This document shows positions 32,879-42,261 of a DNA stretch of 64,000 nt, piece after piece. A program made the translations under genes and the position numbers. Position 1 is the stretch's first letter. Each line of letters starts with the position of its first letter. The stretch is from Tetrapyrgos nigripes (lineage: Eukaryota > Basidiomycota > Agaricomycetes > Agaricales > Campanellaceae): positions 180,734 to 244,733 of the forward strand of contig JAACJM010000126.1 of the NCBI GenBank assembly GCA_013368315.1, read 5' to 3'. The notes under the pieces are model-generated. The model was given only the letters and a program-made list of their open reading frames with translations, was not told the origin of the DNA and made no database searches.

Positions 32879-33240
32879 ATGACGTCTAGCCATCTTCCCT
32901 CTCTTGATCAACTCGGCACTTCTGCCAACAGTACAGATTCAAATAACACCGCTAGACATGTCCCGGACGTCACGTCTTATCTACAACAATCTCTGACTCG
33001 AAGACTTTGCCGGGATCCCAATGGTGACTTAAGTGCAGTGATGCAACTCAGGCAGGCACCTTGTATGTCGATGGTGGTCGTCTGGATAAATTCCTTCCAT
33101 CAGGCGGTACTTGGCGGACCTACTACACCAGGACAACACTGGCCATGACTGGCTCATGTAATTACAATGGTATGTAGCACGGCCCCTCCTCATCTTCATC
33201 CTCATGCCCAGTGAAAACCCATGCTGTACTGGTCTGGATG
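32879..33240 (+). pseudogene. eIF4E exon-1 fragment fused to a YVDGG/TYYTR fragment
   Basis: ATGACGTCTAGCCATCTTCC...TCTTGATCAACTC resembles the eIF4E exon-1 segment coding RLPSL(N/D)QL. Within 150 bp it passes into a different sequence. That second piece encodes, across shifted frames, a TYYTRT...SCNY(T/N)G stretch also present at 42,085-42,230. The parent of this second piece is not in the window; its YVDGG and Asn-Tyr-Thr-Gly content suggests a secreted glycoprotein. No long frame survives. Confidence 0.5.
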
Positions 33241-33590
33241 TAACTGTACTTTACCGAGATTTTTTGTAATCTGCCGAGATACGGAACGCCAGCCAAAATA
33301 TTCGGAATTTGTCCAATAATTCTGCCGCTTTCCGTACTCTACTGATCATTTCTGGACGCGACGAGATCTGGAAAAAGCGTATACGATTATCTGCGATGTA
33401 ATCTACCGTACTCCACCGTAATCTACTGTAAAACACAGAAATCGTTGTTGCCCGCACTGTCTGCACCTGACTGTATTCCACTGTACTCCGCTGTTCTGCA
33501 CCGTACACTACTGGAGGGTCAGAAAATGTTGCACTCGTAAAAACTGTACTCAACTGTATCTGTCCGACTTCTTGCTGGTACAAGCAAGAA
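33241..33590. other. Repetitive-looking AT-mixed stretch, no gene seen
   Basis: The words CTGTACT, ACTGTA and CACCGTA recur many times over 33,220-33,560 on the plus strand (for example CTACTGTAAAAC, CTGTATTCCACTGTACTCC). This gives a loose short-motif repeat similar in style to subterminal zones of DNA elements, but no terminal repeats were found. Confidence 0.4.
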
Positions 33591-34687
33591 TCAATTTGCA
33601 GTCTTCTTTGTGTTGGCACATTGTTCAGCGCGTTTTTCCTTTTCCTTCTTCTTGTATTCCTGTGGAAAATTGTCGGTAAAAAGAAGGCTGACATGTCAAC
33701 GTAACTTACGGCCTTGGTTTCTGCATCGAGATTGTCCCATACAAGTTTGAACTGAGCCTTGGTGGGGGTATTCCCTGCAGCGAGATACGCAATGCAGAAG
33801 AGGTTCCTGGTGTAAAATCTGGGTCGAGAAAGCCTTCACATGAATGGACTCGGATGTGACTTACCGGTCTGACATCGCTGTCTCAGATGCAACCATCAAA
33901 CTGTCTTCCGCTGTTTTCTTCACTTTTTTTAGACCTGTGACTTTCTTGTTCCTTGCATTCTCCGTTGTCTTTCTTGTTCCTTGCATTCTCCGTTGTCTTG
34001 GCAGTGGTAGAGGTGGTAGGGAGAAGGGAGGTGGTGACAGGCTCCTCAGACGTGTGACTGACAATCGTTGCTGTTGGAACAATGCTAGGTATTGTCATCG
34101 CCGCCCTACAATGCCAAGGATGATGTCAGTCAATGCATAGCAGCATGATGAAATGAAAGTCTAACTCACAATGGATCTGGATTGGCCCGCATCTAAAAGA
34201 ACATTGGAATATTAGTAGATGTCGAGTGCAGAACAACGAAATACTCAACGGTGTCACTTGCTGCAGGCAAGATGGTGCTGCTGTTGACACCCCTTTTGGT
34301 AGTAGCAAGAGGATTATCCACGGAAACGGCAAGATCATCGGTATCGTCATTGGTGCTCGCAGTTGGAACAGAGTTGCTCTCAATCTCATCGGCGGAGACT
34401 GGAGGGTCGGAATTTAACTGAGTAGGGATGTTTGATGAGGGGCCTGCAGTGGTAGTGCTGGTTCTTGAATTGATGTCGTCGCTGGATGAGTTAACGTCAG
34501 CACTGGACCCTGCAGATGTGGAGTTGGTGGTTGAGTTGGTGGTAGTAGATGCGGAGTCGTTGGTACCACTAGTGCCTGGCGTGGGAGTACTAGAAGCAGT
34601 GGGTAAAGTGGCATTTTGGTGGGGTCTCTTGGTCGGACGCTGAGAAGATGACAGGTTGGGATCTGATTCTCGCTTGACAAAAACCAT
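33591..34687 (-). pseudogene. Hypothetical Ser/Thr-rich protein gene, frameshifted by a 28-bp duplication
   Basis: The minus strand starts MVFVKRESDPNLSSSQRPTK at 34687, runs through a Thr/Ser-rich segment and splices via a 23-nt exon (MRANPDP) to a further Thr-rich exon. It then joins an exon beginning FYTRNLFCIAYLA and a last exon rich in Lys/Glu (EYKKKEKEKRAEQ) ending at 33591. The end has the W..L....K..Y..K spacing of HMG-box-like helices, a weak resemblance only. A perfect 28-bp tandem duplication (33942-33997) shifts the frame between the Thr-rich part and the conserved C-terminus; with one copy the frame is continuous. It follows the 268-aa gene by 81 bp on the same strand and may once have been one transcription unit with it. 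Confidence 0.58.
33942..33997. repeat. Perfect 28-bp tandem duplication
   Basis: TTTCTTGTTCCTTGCATTCT... (28 bp) occurs twice without mismatch at 33942-33969 and 33970-33997. Because 28 is not a multiple of three it shifts the reading frame of the surrounding gene. Confidence 0.95.
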
Positions 34688-34768
34688 GGCTGGTCGGAGA
34701 ACTATATTCTGTTATATGAATAGAATGGATGATAGAAAACAAGCAAGCTTACCTGGGATGGAAGGATC

Positions 34769-35631
34769 TCAGTGCAGAGCCCCTTTCAAGCGAGTGTGTT
34801 TGTGCCAATCAGGAAATATGACTGACGCAATTTGCTGAGCCTTCCAGCGACCATCACTGCAATTCGCAAGGAACGGAAAGCGTGCAACGAGTCTGGAGTA
34901 AAAATACTCAGCAACATCGGCAGGAACAACTCCCCAAGTCATTGGATCTACATCATGCCAGTGAAGCTCGGTGAAAATCTTCCTGGCTTCCATCTGTATT
35001 GCAGAGCGATCGTCCTTACTGTCCAAGTATCTTCCATCTGCATCCTGTATAAATCCGAGGCGGCTGATCTTGTGTCCTAAGCCAACTTGCTCGTCTTTCC
35101 ACTTGTTCCAGGATTCTTGTGTATAAAATTTGGTGAGGGGACATAAATTGCGCTCCACAGCTTGCACGCGCTCGAACTTTGGTAGACGGGAAAGAATCGA
35201 GGAAGCTGTTGGTGCTGGCGATGGGGGATGTGCGAAGGGGTTGGCCACATGGTTATTAAGGAGACGGTCAACGAGTGATCTGAGTTTCCTGTAGTCAATG
35301 AACAGGTCAGGGGAATATGCATTATCAACGCACTGCTGGGCCTTTTCATTAGCCTGAGCTTCCAATAGCTTCTGGAATAAATTAGCATAGGCAGCGTTCT
35401 CAGCTTGCCGCAGTTGCTGTTCTGTGGCATTATGCAGGATATGGTACGTGTTCTGAATAGAAGTACGGCAATCAGACCCATGATCAAGTCATCAAGTAAG
35501 TGACCTACCATATTTGAATTGGAATATAAATGGGATCCTGGCAACGTTAAGCCAGACATTATACCAGCTGGAGACTGGTACGCTTGGGAGATGTCATGCC
35601 CATAGACGATCCAGTCTTGTTCACTCGACAT
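34769..35631 (-). CDS. Hypothetical 268-aa protein
   Basis: Two exons, 35631-35509 and 35452-34769, join in phase across a 56-bp intron. The start is the ATG of MSSEQDWIVYGHDISQ. The protein has a Gln/Ala-rich helix (NATEQQLRQAENAAYANLF), a helix LRSLVDRLLNNHVA, a Pro/Ala linker, then a compact region rich in aromatic residues: LTKFYTQESWNKW, KIFTELHWHDVDPMTWG, DVAEYFYSRLVARFPFL, CSDGRWKAQQIAS. No database family is recalled with certainty. The Trp- and basic-rich C-terminal half could be nucleic-acid or protein binding, which is inference. It lies between a frameshifted gene downstream and a transposase remnant upstream, all on one strand, so it could be transposon cargo. Confidence 0.72.
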
Positions 35632-36122
35632 GGAGGAATGTGCCAAGGAAATGTAGTCTTTTTTTTTTTTCTTTTTTCAAAAATTTGCGGCTGCCTTACG
35701 TTATGATTGAGGGCAGGTTAAACGAAAATTGCAGTACTATGTAGATACACAAGCGTAGTTTAACACCACTAAATAAGAGAGATCTTATGCTTGAGCTCCC
35801 CAGCATTTTGTACCAGTTCTGCACCGAGATTCTGAGCCAACTCTGCTTGTGAAGTTACCAAACCCTGCAGTGTCCTCTTGTCATGTTCCAGCCGACGCAC
35901 ACTATCCCGCACATTTTTGCATAGCCACAACCCGTAATATCTGTGCTCAGACAAAAGACTCTTACTGGTATACTCAAAAAAACGATGGTGGAACTGTAGT
36001 CAGAATCTGCAGAGGAAAATGAAGTTACCGAAATTGCCAGGCCTCGAGGTTGAACCAAATTATCACTCCACTTTTGGCAAGTAAAGTTTTTTTCAAGTTT
36101 CTCTGATATCAAACAGTCTAGT
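35632..36122. other. Gap with a short coiled-coil frame, function unknown
   Basis: A minus-strand frame ending at 35769 encodes SVRRLEHDKRTLQGLVTSQ and a following heptad-like stretch (GAELVQNAGELKHKISLI). Possible splice sites lie near 35,960, but a start was not found. It may belong to the transposase remnant just upstream. A T-rich run lies at 35,658-35,677. Confidence 0.35.
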
Positions 36123-37113
36123 CTACTCTGTCTCTACGGTCCCGTTAATTTCAGCATCCTCTAGCCCAGACTTCTCTACTACAAACCATTTCTCCAATGT
36201 GTCACCCAATAGAGGAGGTAGTCTCTGCATAGAAACCACAGATTGGATACAGTCCACTGGTATGACTGCAAGAGCATCCAGACCGTGGTAGGTACATGCC
36301 CAAAGTGTTTGAAATGATTCCTCCAGAAGAGCGGGATCGGGATCTGAGTAGACGGAAAGGAGTGCATAACCTACCATTCTCAAATCAACCTCTTTGAGGA
36401 AATAGAACTGCACTTCACCGAAACCCGTTTTGCCATTTAGCTGGTACTAAAGAATATGATGAATACCACATAAGAATACAAAAGGAGGATTAGACAGGAA
36501 CATTGCTTACCTTGACATTGCGCGAGATTCTGCACTGCCGTTTTTTCCGATTTTCAACATAACTGGAACGGGCTATTTGCCCATTCAAAAGCCTTATACG
36601 TCCCCACCTAGCTACCTTCAAGACTCCAACAGCATTGATATGGCGAGATAATTGGTTCCCAAGGGTCCTTGGAGTGCGATCACGAGGTCGCAGAAATACA
36701 CATCCACTGTCCAGCAGTCGAGAACCCTTCGGCCCAGAATTATCGACCCGATCCAGCTCAGGTAACATTATCCGGAGCGTGTTGACCTCAGCCCGTCGGA
36801 CACCTTGCTGAGACAAATTTTTAAAGGGATTTGACAGTTGTTTGACTTCTGCTCCAAGGTCTCCTATGGTTCGCTCTATAGGAAACTGTGTCGAGTACAC
36901 CCCAGGTCCAACGCGAGTCACTTCTGGAGTGGTGTGAAGGAGGGTGTGGATACATGGTCGGCAAAAATGGAGTCGCTCCTGCTTCTTCTGATAATATAGG
37001 GCTTCATATTCTTCGACAAACTGCACCAACATTAGATGTGCTGCGTAGAGAAGAGGAGGAACGTGCGAGAGAGTGAAGTCGTCATCCAAAGCATAGAGTA
37101 GAGGCACGCCCAT
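36123..37113 (-). pseudogene. C-terminal fragment of a Plavaka/KDZ-type transposase
   Basis: Minus-strand 37113-36490 encodes ERLHFCRPCIHTLLHTTPE, then GVYSTQFPIERTIGDLG and EVKQLSNPFKNLSQQGVRR. This is the conserved end of transposases of the Plavaka / Kyakuja-Dileera-Zisupton-like group common in basidiomycetes. An intron of about 70 bp leads to 36,420-36,123 (FYFLKEVDLRMVGYALLSVY ... stop). The catalytic N-terminal and central parts are missing; upstream sequence ends in unrelated frames near 37,130. No terminal inverted repeats were located, so this is a truncated relic. Confidence 0.68.
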
Positions 37114-37549
37114 TTCGAAGTCCGGTCAGCACAGCCGCAATGACGGACTTACTCACGAGCGCGACGATGTGCAGCATGCGCAGCTCGAAAGAGATTGATT
37201 TATGTAGCTACTTTGTTCATGAGGTAAATCTATATCTACAGCAAGTACTAACATAAAATTCCGTAGACTTCAGAAATAATAGGAGAATTACAGGAGGATA
37301 CATATGCACCCAGTAGCACGCGGAAGTGGTACAGTGCGGGTTTTCACTGGGCCTCATGTCCAATACATGCCACCCCACAGGTAATGAAAGCTCAGCTCTG
37401 TCTACACTAGGAGCGTTGGCTACTTCCATCTTGGAATTGGCATGGTTAACAAATCAGAGTAATATGCCCCCAAAAGTGGTAGTAAGTCCAATTTTTAAGC
37501 TACTACTTTTCTCGTCATCCCATAACTGTCTTTCTTTACTCCAGGTCCT

Positions 37550-37880
37550 GGCATCCTTACGGCAGTCCTCTCTCCTCTCTCAGCTCCTCCTTGGCCTCCA
37601 CTCAAAAGGTCAAGCTTTTGGGGTATTTATCCCAAGGGTCAGTCAAAGCGTTGACTCAGAAGTTGTTACTGGCGAACCCTGAGGGAGAGGCCGTTAAGAA
37701 AGGAGCAGTGTCAGCCTTACACTGTTTTGATGATATGGCAAGGGAGGTTGGGTTGAGTGAGGATACTGGGACTTCTGATGAAGATGAAGGGAGGAAGACC
37801 AACTTGACAGTAACCCAGGAGCCTTTGATAGGAGAGTATTGAAGGAGAGGAGAGGGTAGGGTATGAGGAGGACTTTCAAC
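37550..37880 (+). pseudogene. Highly decayed GST-like remnant
   Basis: AGGGAGGTTGGGTTGAGTGA near 37,742 and ATTGAAGGAGAGGAGAG near 37,838 match the GST exon-4 words GGTGGGAGATTGGGTTGAGT and GTATTGAAGGAGAGGGAG. CTCCTCTCTCAGCTCCTCC-type sequence corresponds to the earlier part of the exon. Frames are broken throughout. The partner copy lies at 42,560-42,920. Confidence 0.5.
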
Positions 37881-38397
37881 GCGGTAAGTCTCATTAAGGT
37901 GTTCTCTTCAATTCATCCAATTTCTGACACCATTGTGACTAGTCTCCTGTGCAGTTGATGTGAGATGGGTTTGCCTGACTGGTGATTGAGGACCATATAG
38001 GACCATTATATCAGAGATGTGTCCTTATGGGTCGATGTCCGGGGATAGGTGAGCTGAGGGGCCACGACGGTGAGGCTTGAGGCTGCTAGAGCTGCTCCTC
38101 TCAGTGTCAAGCTTGATGATGAAGACTTAAGGCCTTTGGTCTACTATGCCTCGTGTAATAATAACGTGTCCGGGCGAGTGTCTATGGCGCGTAAGCGTGC
38201 ACATACCTAGTTTGCGACAGTCGGTGGCGTTGGTCGCGTCATGCTTGAGTCAAATGCCTACTGCTGTTTTCTTCATTCTATCTTTCCGTTCCTCATGGTA
38301 TATATTTGCGGTTTGCCCTACATACTCAGTTCTTACTTTCTCGGCCTTTTGACAGGCAACTTGGTTCGGTCGTTTGTTTATGTAACATCAAGTTATA

Positions 38398-38568
38398 CAG
38401 TCAGATATCTCATAATGCATTATCTCATACTGCATAAATGTCATAATGCATAAGGTTTTGGCAGAACAAAATGGCCTTTCCCCCCAAATCATATCTCAGA
38501 ATGCATAAATGTCGAAATGCATAAGGATTTTCTGGAACGAGCCCTATGCATTATGAGATATCCGACTG
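38398..38568. mobile_element. 171-bp MITE with TA target duplication
   Basis: CAGTC(A/G)GATATCTCATAATGCAT at the left is repeated inverted at the right end (ATGCATTATGAGATATC...GACTG). It is flanked by TA on both sides. The paralogous segment near 43,460 reads TTATATCAGTC without the insert, a clean empty site. TA duplication points to a Tc1/mariner-type family. Internal copies of CATAATGCATAA recur, so the whole element is built from this motif. Confidence 0.94.
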
Positions 38569-38686
38569 TATCAGTCTTTCATGTGGCAACCTCGTGTGCA
38601 ATGACAGAGAAGCAAGCATTGCGTTGACACTGTCTGTCCCTTCCTCACTTAACTATCACTACTATCCTTGGGGGCGGATATCCCAG

Positions 38687-39353
38687 ATGAACACCAACCT
38701 TTTCTCTGGAGCTCGTTCCCCACAGTTTGGCAGCCATACGGACTTCAATGTAGTGCATGGGAATCAGACCAATATCCGTAACTATACGGCACTGTCAGCT
38801 GCAGAGAGTGGTGAGCAGATATACATTCTCCTATCATAGTTGGCAGTACTGACCCGCTTAACGTCCGGAATCACTTACGCTGTCCAGGTCTTCTGCGTCT
38901 CTGTGAAGTTATATCAGAAGTTGGTGCTTTACATGACGACGAGGCTCGCTTCCCTCCTCCAAAGTGTCATCCAGATACACGAAAAGCGATTCTGAACGAG
39001 CTCACCATTTGGGCTGGCCCATCTTCAGCTTCAGACCAGTCACTTTGGAATAAAATCCGTCTCGCACAGGTCGCTACCAGTTTCTTACGGTCCTCGAATA
39101 CAATTTGCTGGCTGTATGGTCCAGCAGGAGTCGGAAAATCCGCGATTGCACAGACTTTATGCAAGCGTCTACAGGGGAAAAACTTAGCAGCCAGTTTTTT
39201 CTTTTCCCGGAATAGTCCTGGCACCAGAGACAATCCGAAATATCTCTTCCTCACCATCACATACTGTTTGGCGACGTATTCTAACGACTCGAGACTGTGA
39301 TCAGCAGTAGATAATGCGGTGAAAAAGCGGCCTGGAGTTCTCAAATCATCCAT
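38687..39353 (+). pseudogene. Truncated STAND NTPase gene copy
   Basis: Copy of the first part of the intact gene at 43580. Exon 1 starts MNTNLFSGARSPQFGSHTDF; exon 2 carries the P-loop GPAGVGKSAIAQT near 39,119-39,160. One in-frame TGA occurs after SNDSRL (near 39,298), where the intact copy has a CGA codon, and the homology stops at 39,353 before the Walker B motif. It cannot make a working NTPase. Confidence 0.88.
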
Positions 39354-39699
39354 TGCGAAATCAACCCTTAAACCTTAAATAACCCTTAAAGAATTGATGG
39401 ACCCAATTTAAGGCCTTAAAGTGAGACACTGAGCAAAAGAGAAAGGAAAGCAATAAAAAAAGAACAAGACAAAGAAAAAAGACAACGAAATGAAAGATCA
39501 AGATTGGAAACTTTTGTTACCGGTCGCAAAGATATTGAGACAACATCATTGTTTGGTCATGTTTAAGAAATGCAGGGGCTGCGGATATGGGCAAGGAGTT
39601 GGAGGAAACTGGAAACAACAGCACGGGAGGAGACGGGATGAATATGCACTGCCACACGTGGAAACGGAGTGTAAAGAACTCAGCCTCATTTCATTTGGC

Positions 39700-40193
39700 C
39701 TCGTAATCTGCCCAGGGAGTGTAGTCACTTGGAGTCATCTCGAGGCAATAATAAGGGACGCATCCCGAAATTCCTTGTCCTCCTGGTCATAGATGGGTGA
39801 TTTGAGGTATCCATCAACCAGGAAGACCAAACATATCCAGATTCGTGGCCAACGTCTATGAAGAGATCCAAGCATTGAGATATCATTGAGGTATCACTGA
39901 AGTACTGTCCCCAAACTGTTCCTTCCCTTCAAGTTCGGCAGCTCCATTACTAAATTAGCAATAGACATAGAGAGAGTGTGGCCAAAGAATGAGATGAGGG
40001 ATGTGGACTTGCGGGAGATACCGAGTCTGTTGGCTGGGATAGAAGAAATGACATGAAAACGGGCATAGCGCGGCTCCAGAAGATATTGGAAGAGCGCATA
40101 GACTTGTCTCCCAAGTCTTCGAGAGCCTTTGCGGATCCGCCTCTTGCGCTGGTTTTTGAGATAATGTGAACACTCCTAAGTCAGTTTCCGATG
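39700..40193 (-). pseudogene. 5' fragment of a MYND-type gene (copy 3)
   Basis: Starting at the ATGCCATCGGA word at 40193 and running down the minus strand, this resembles the first part of the MYND-type gene copy at 58085-57600 (for example GCGGATCCGCAAAGGCTCTC and CTTCCTGGTTGATGGATACC). Homology fades near 39,700, where sequence of unknown origin (39,361-39,700, with an A-rich run at 39,428-39,490) begins. Frames are shifted, and no finger is present. Confidence 0.65.
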
Positions 40194-41343
40194 GCATTAG
40201 GAAGATGACTGATTTCCCAGAACATAATCGAGACAAAGTAGTTTGAAGGAAGAAACAAGCGAAGCGCTCTGTGGCTACACATTTGAAGCCTTTGCCAACC
40301 AAGAACAAACATTCTCTGTCAAATCACTGTCGACGTCATCGCGTCCCCTTAATCTCGTTGTCATCGTCCACGACGACGACAAGACCTGTTTTGACGACGA
40401 GGAGAGCAGCTTACTCTCCCTGAACAACGACCACATCCACATCTCATTTGCCACTCTACAAGACAACGAGATCGTGTTCTCTGTCTTCCAAATACCTTCT
40501 GAGTTTTATCATTGCCTCTACCATTGACAATGAGCTCAACAACGTCGACTTTATCCGTTTCGAAACAAGCCAGAATCATAATGGTACGCTCCTCAAGTGA
40601 ACCCTGCTAGCAAGGTGTGTATCTTAACCTCGGCCCCGCATTATTCACGTCTTCCTCCTACTTACTCGTCTCTCAAATCCACCCAGATCCTCGCAATCGT
40701 CTACGGCGGCCCTCCCGTCCTCGCTTCCTAACCCTCCCCGGCCTCTGCAAAGATCAAATTCCTCGCCGACCTCTTCCCCCAAACGACCACTCTCCTCCCC
40801 CGTCCTACGCGCCAAAACCCGTCTCTTCATAGATGCCATTTCCACCGAATTCGTCCCTGCGTTTTATAAATTCCAAGTTTTGGGGGATTCCTCTCCTCAG
40901 AGTATTGGGAGTATGTTTGAGGCGGTGGAGATTGTTCAACAACTTCTCCCTGGCCCAGAGAAAGAGAAAGGAGGATGAGAATATGCATTTGGGAAGGAGT
41001 TTAGTAATGCAAACGGGGCGATTGCGCCGTTTTTGGTGAGGTGGGACGTTGGGTTAAGTGAGGATATTGGGGCGTATGGGGAGGGGGAGGGGGAAAAAGT
41101 TTGGGATCTACTGAGTAAGGATGCGAAGTATGAGAGGTTTAGGAGGTATCTGAAGATATTGGAGGAGAGGGAGAGTGTTAAGAAGACCTCTGACACGGTG
41201 AGTACGATTTCGTTGAGTGTGACTCGGCTGGTGGTGAGATGACTGACTAACGGGTTTTTTTGCAGGACTACATCAGAGACTTCTACGGGAGACGGTTTGC
41301 GGAAGCAAGGGCTAAGAGAAAGGCTCAGGCTGCTAGTGCTTAA
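40194..41343 (+). pseudogene. Chimeric eIF4E-start / GST pseudogene (copy C)
   Basis: 40,200-40,529 resembles the region before the eIF4E ATG, and ATGAGCTCAACAACGTCGAC at 40530 reproduces the eIF4E start. At the GTCGAC word (40544-40549) the sequence switches to GST exon 3 (TTTATCCGTTTCGAAA). GST introns, exon 4 and the last exon follow to a TAA at 41341-41343, and the last exon is still perfect in frame. Exon 4 has stops and a deletion, and the catalytic exon is absent. Same junction as copy B, so both derive from one fusion. Confidence 0.82.
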
Positions 41344-42261
41344 GGGCCTATTATTCCTTCCCGAGTAGTGAAGAACGAAACCTTGGACGTGTACATGTTG
41401 CTTAAATTCGGAAATCTGTACGGTGTATTCCTCCCTGGACCTCCTTACTCTGCCCGCCCGTCATTTTTGCTCCCTTTTTAATTTGTTTTTTCGTGCCTCG
41501 ACTCTCGACTCTCCGTGCTCTTTCACTAATTTGGAAATGACCTTAAGTTAGGACCTATGTATTTGGCAAGCGTACGCGCCTACCTCTACAATAAAAGATG
41601 AGGAGTATTGTCTGCCTCAAGTACATGGATTTGGACTAGAAGGCGGCCCAAGTGAAGTTGGAATCGGATGTGACAGCTACAGCCCGCCTTGAAGTTGCAG
41701 CTGCCAGTGCAAACTGTGGCTATGCGCATGGAACCCATACCAATCAAACGCAAATTTCTGTCTCTCTGTCATTGTCCACGACGACGAGTACAAGACCTCT
41801 GTATTACGATGAACTCGACTACGTCAAGTGCCCGGACCTTGGAGCACCACCACCAACAACATCGACGCCTCTTTCTCTGCCTCTACCTGTGCTGCGTCTT
41901 ATTTTCGTATGACCGTGATGTCTAGCCGTCTTCCCTCTCTTGATCAACTCGGTGCTCTGCCAACGGTACCGACTCAAATAACACTGCTAGACGCGTTCCG
42001 GACCCTCGTCACGTCTCGTCATATTCGTCTACAACAATCTCTGACTCAAAGACCGTGTCGAGATCTCAATGGTGTTGAGTGCAGTGATGCAACTCAGGCA
42101 GGCACCTTCTACGTCGACGGTGGTCCGCGGAACACATCTGGACAAATTCCTTGCATCAATCGGTACTTTGCCGACCTACTACACCAGGACAGCATTGGCC
42201 ATGACCGCCTCATGTAATTACACTGGTATGTAACATAGCCCCTCCTCATCCTCATCCTCGT
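41344..42261 (+). pseudogene. Second eIF4E exon-1 fragment plus YVDGG/TYYTR fragment
   Basis: After a GST-like 3' flank, 41,690-41,815 resembles the eIF4E upstream region. ATGAACTCGACTACGTCAAG at 41,810 and RLPSLDQLGAL coding sequence at 41,920-41,955 match eIF4E exon 1. From 42,070 the unrelated piece with GGCACCTTCTACGTCGACGG (coding TFYVDGG) and GCCGACCTACTACACCAGGA follows. Its likely continuation after a GTATGTAACA donor is coded at 42,286-42,380 (GSESSALATVGASATSVLE). No complete gene remains. Confidence 0.55.

Larger units (their letters stand above)
37330..39360. repeat. Segmental duplication, copy 1 (partner 42262-44250)
   Basis: About 2 kb matches 42,262-44,250 closely over most of its length. 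It starts near the CTAATACATGCCACCCCACAG / CCAATACATGCCACCCCACAG word and ends at TCATCCATTG inside the STAND gene. Copy 1 contains a 171-bp MITE that copy 2 lacks, and copy 2 has an extra GST-derived segment near 42,500-42,600. To the right of 39360 copy 1 passes into unrelated sequence, while copy 2 continues as the intact STAND gene, so copy 1 is the derived one. Confidence 0.9.

Noticed and set aside
39361..39400. CCCTTAAACC / AACCCTTAAA words resembling interstitial telomere repeats
   Set aside because: They are not exact CCCTAA units, do not repeat regularly, and cover less than 40 bp next to a duplication breakpoint.
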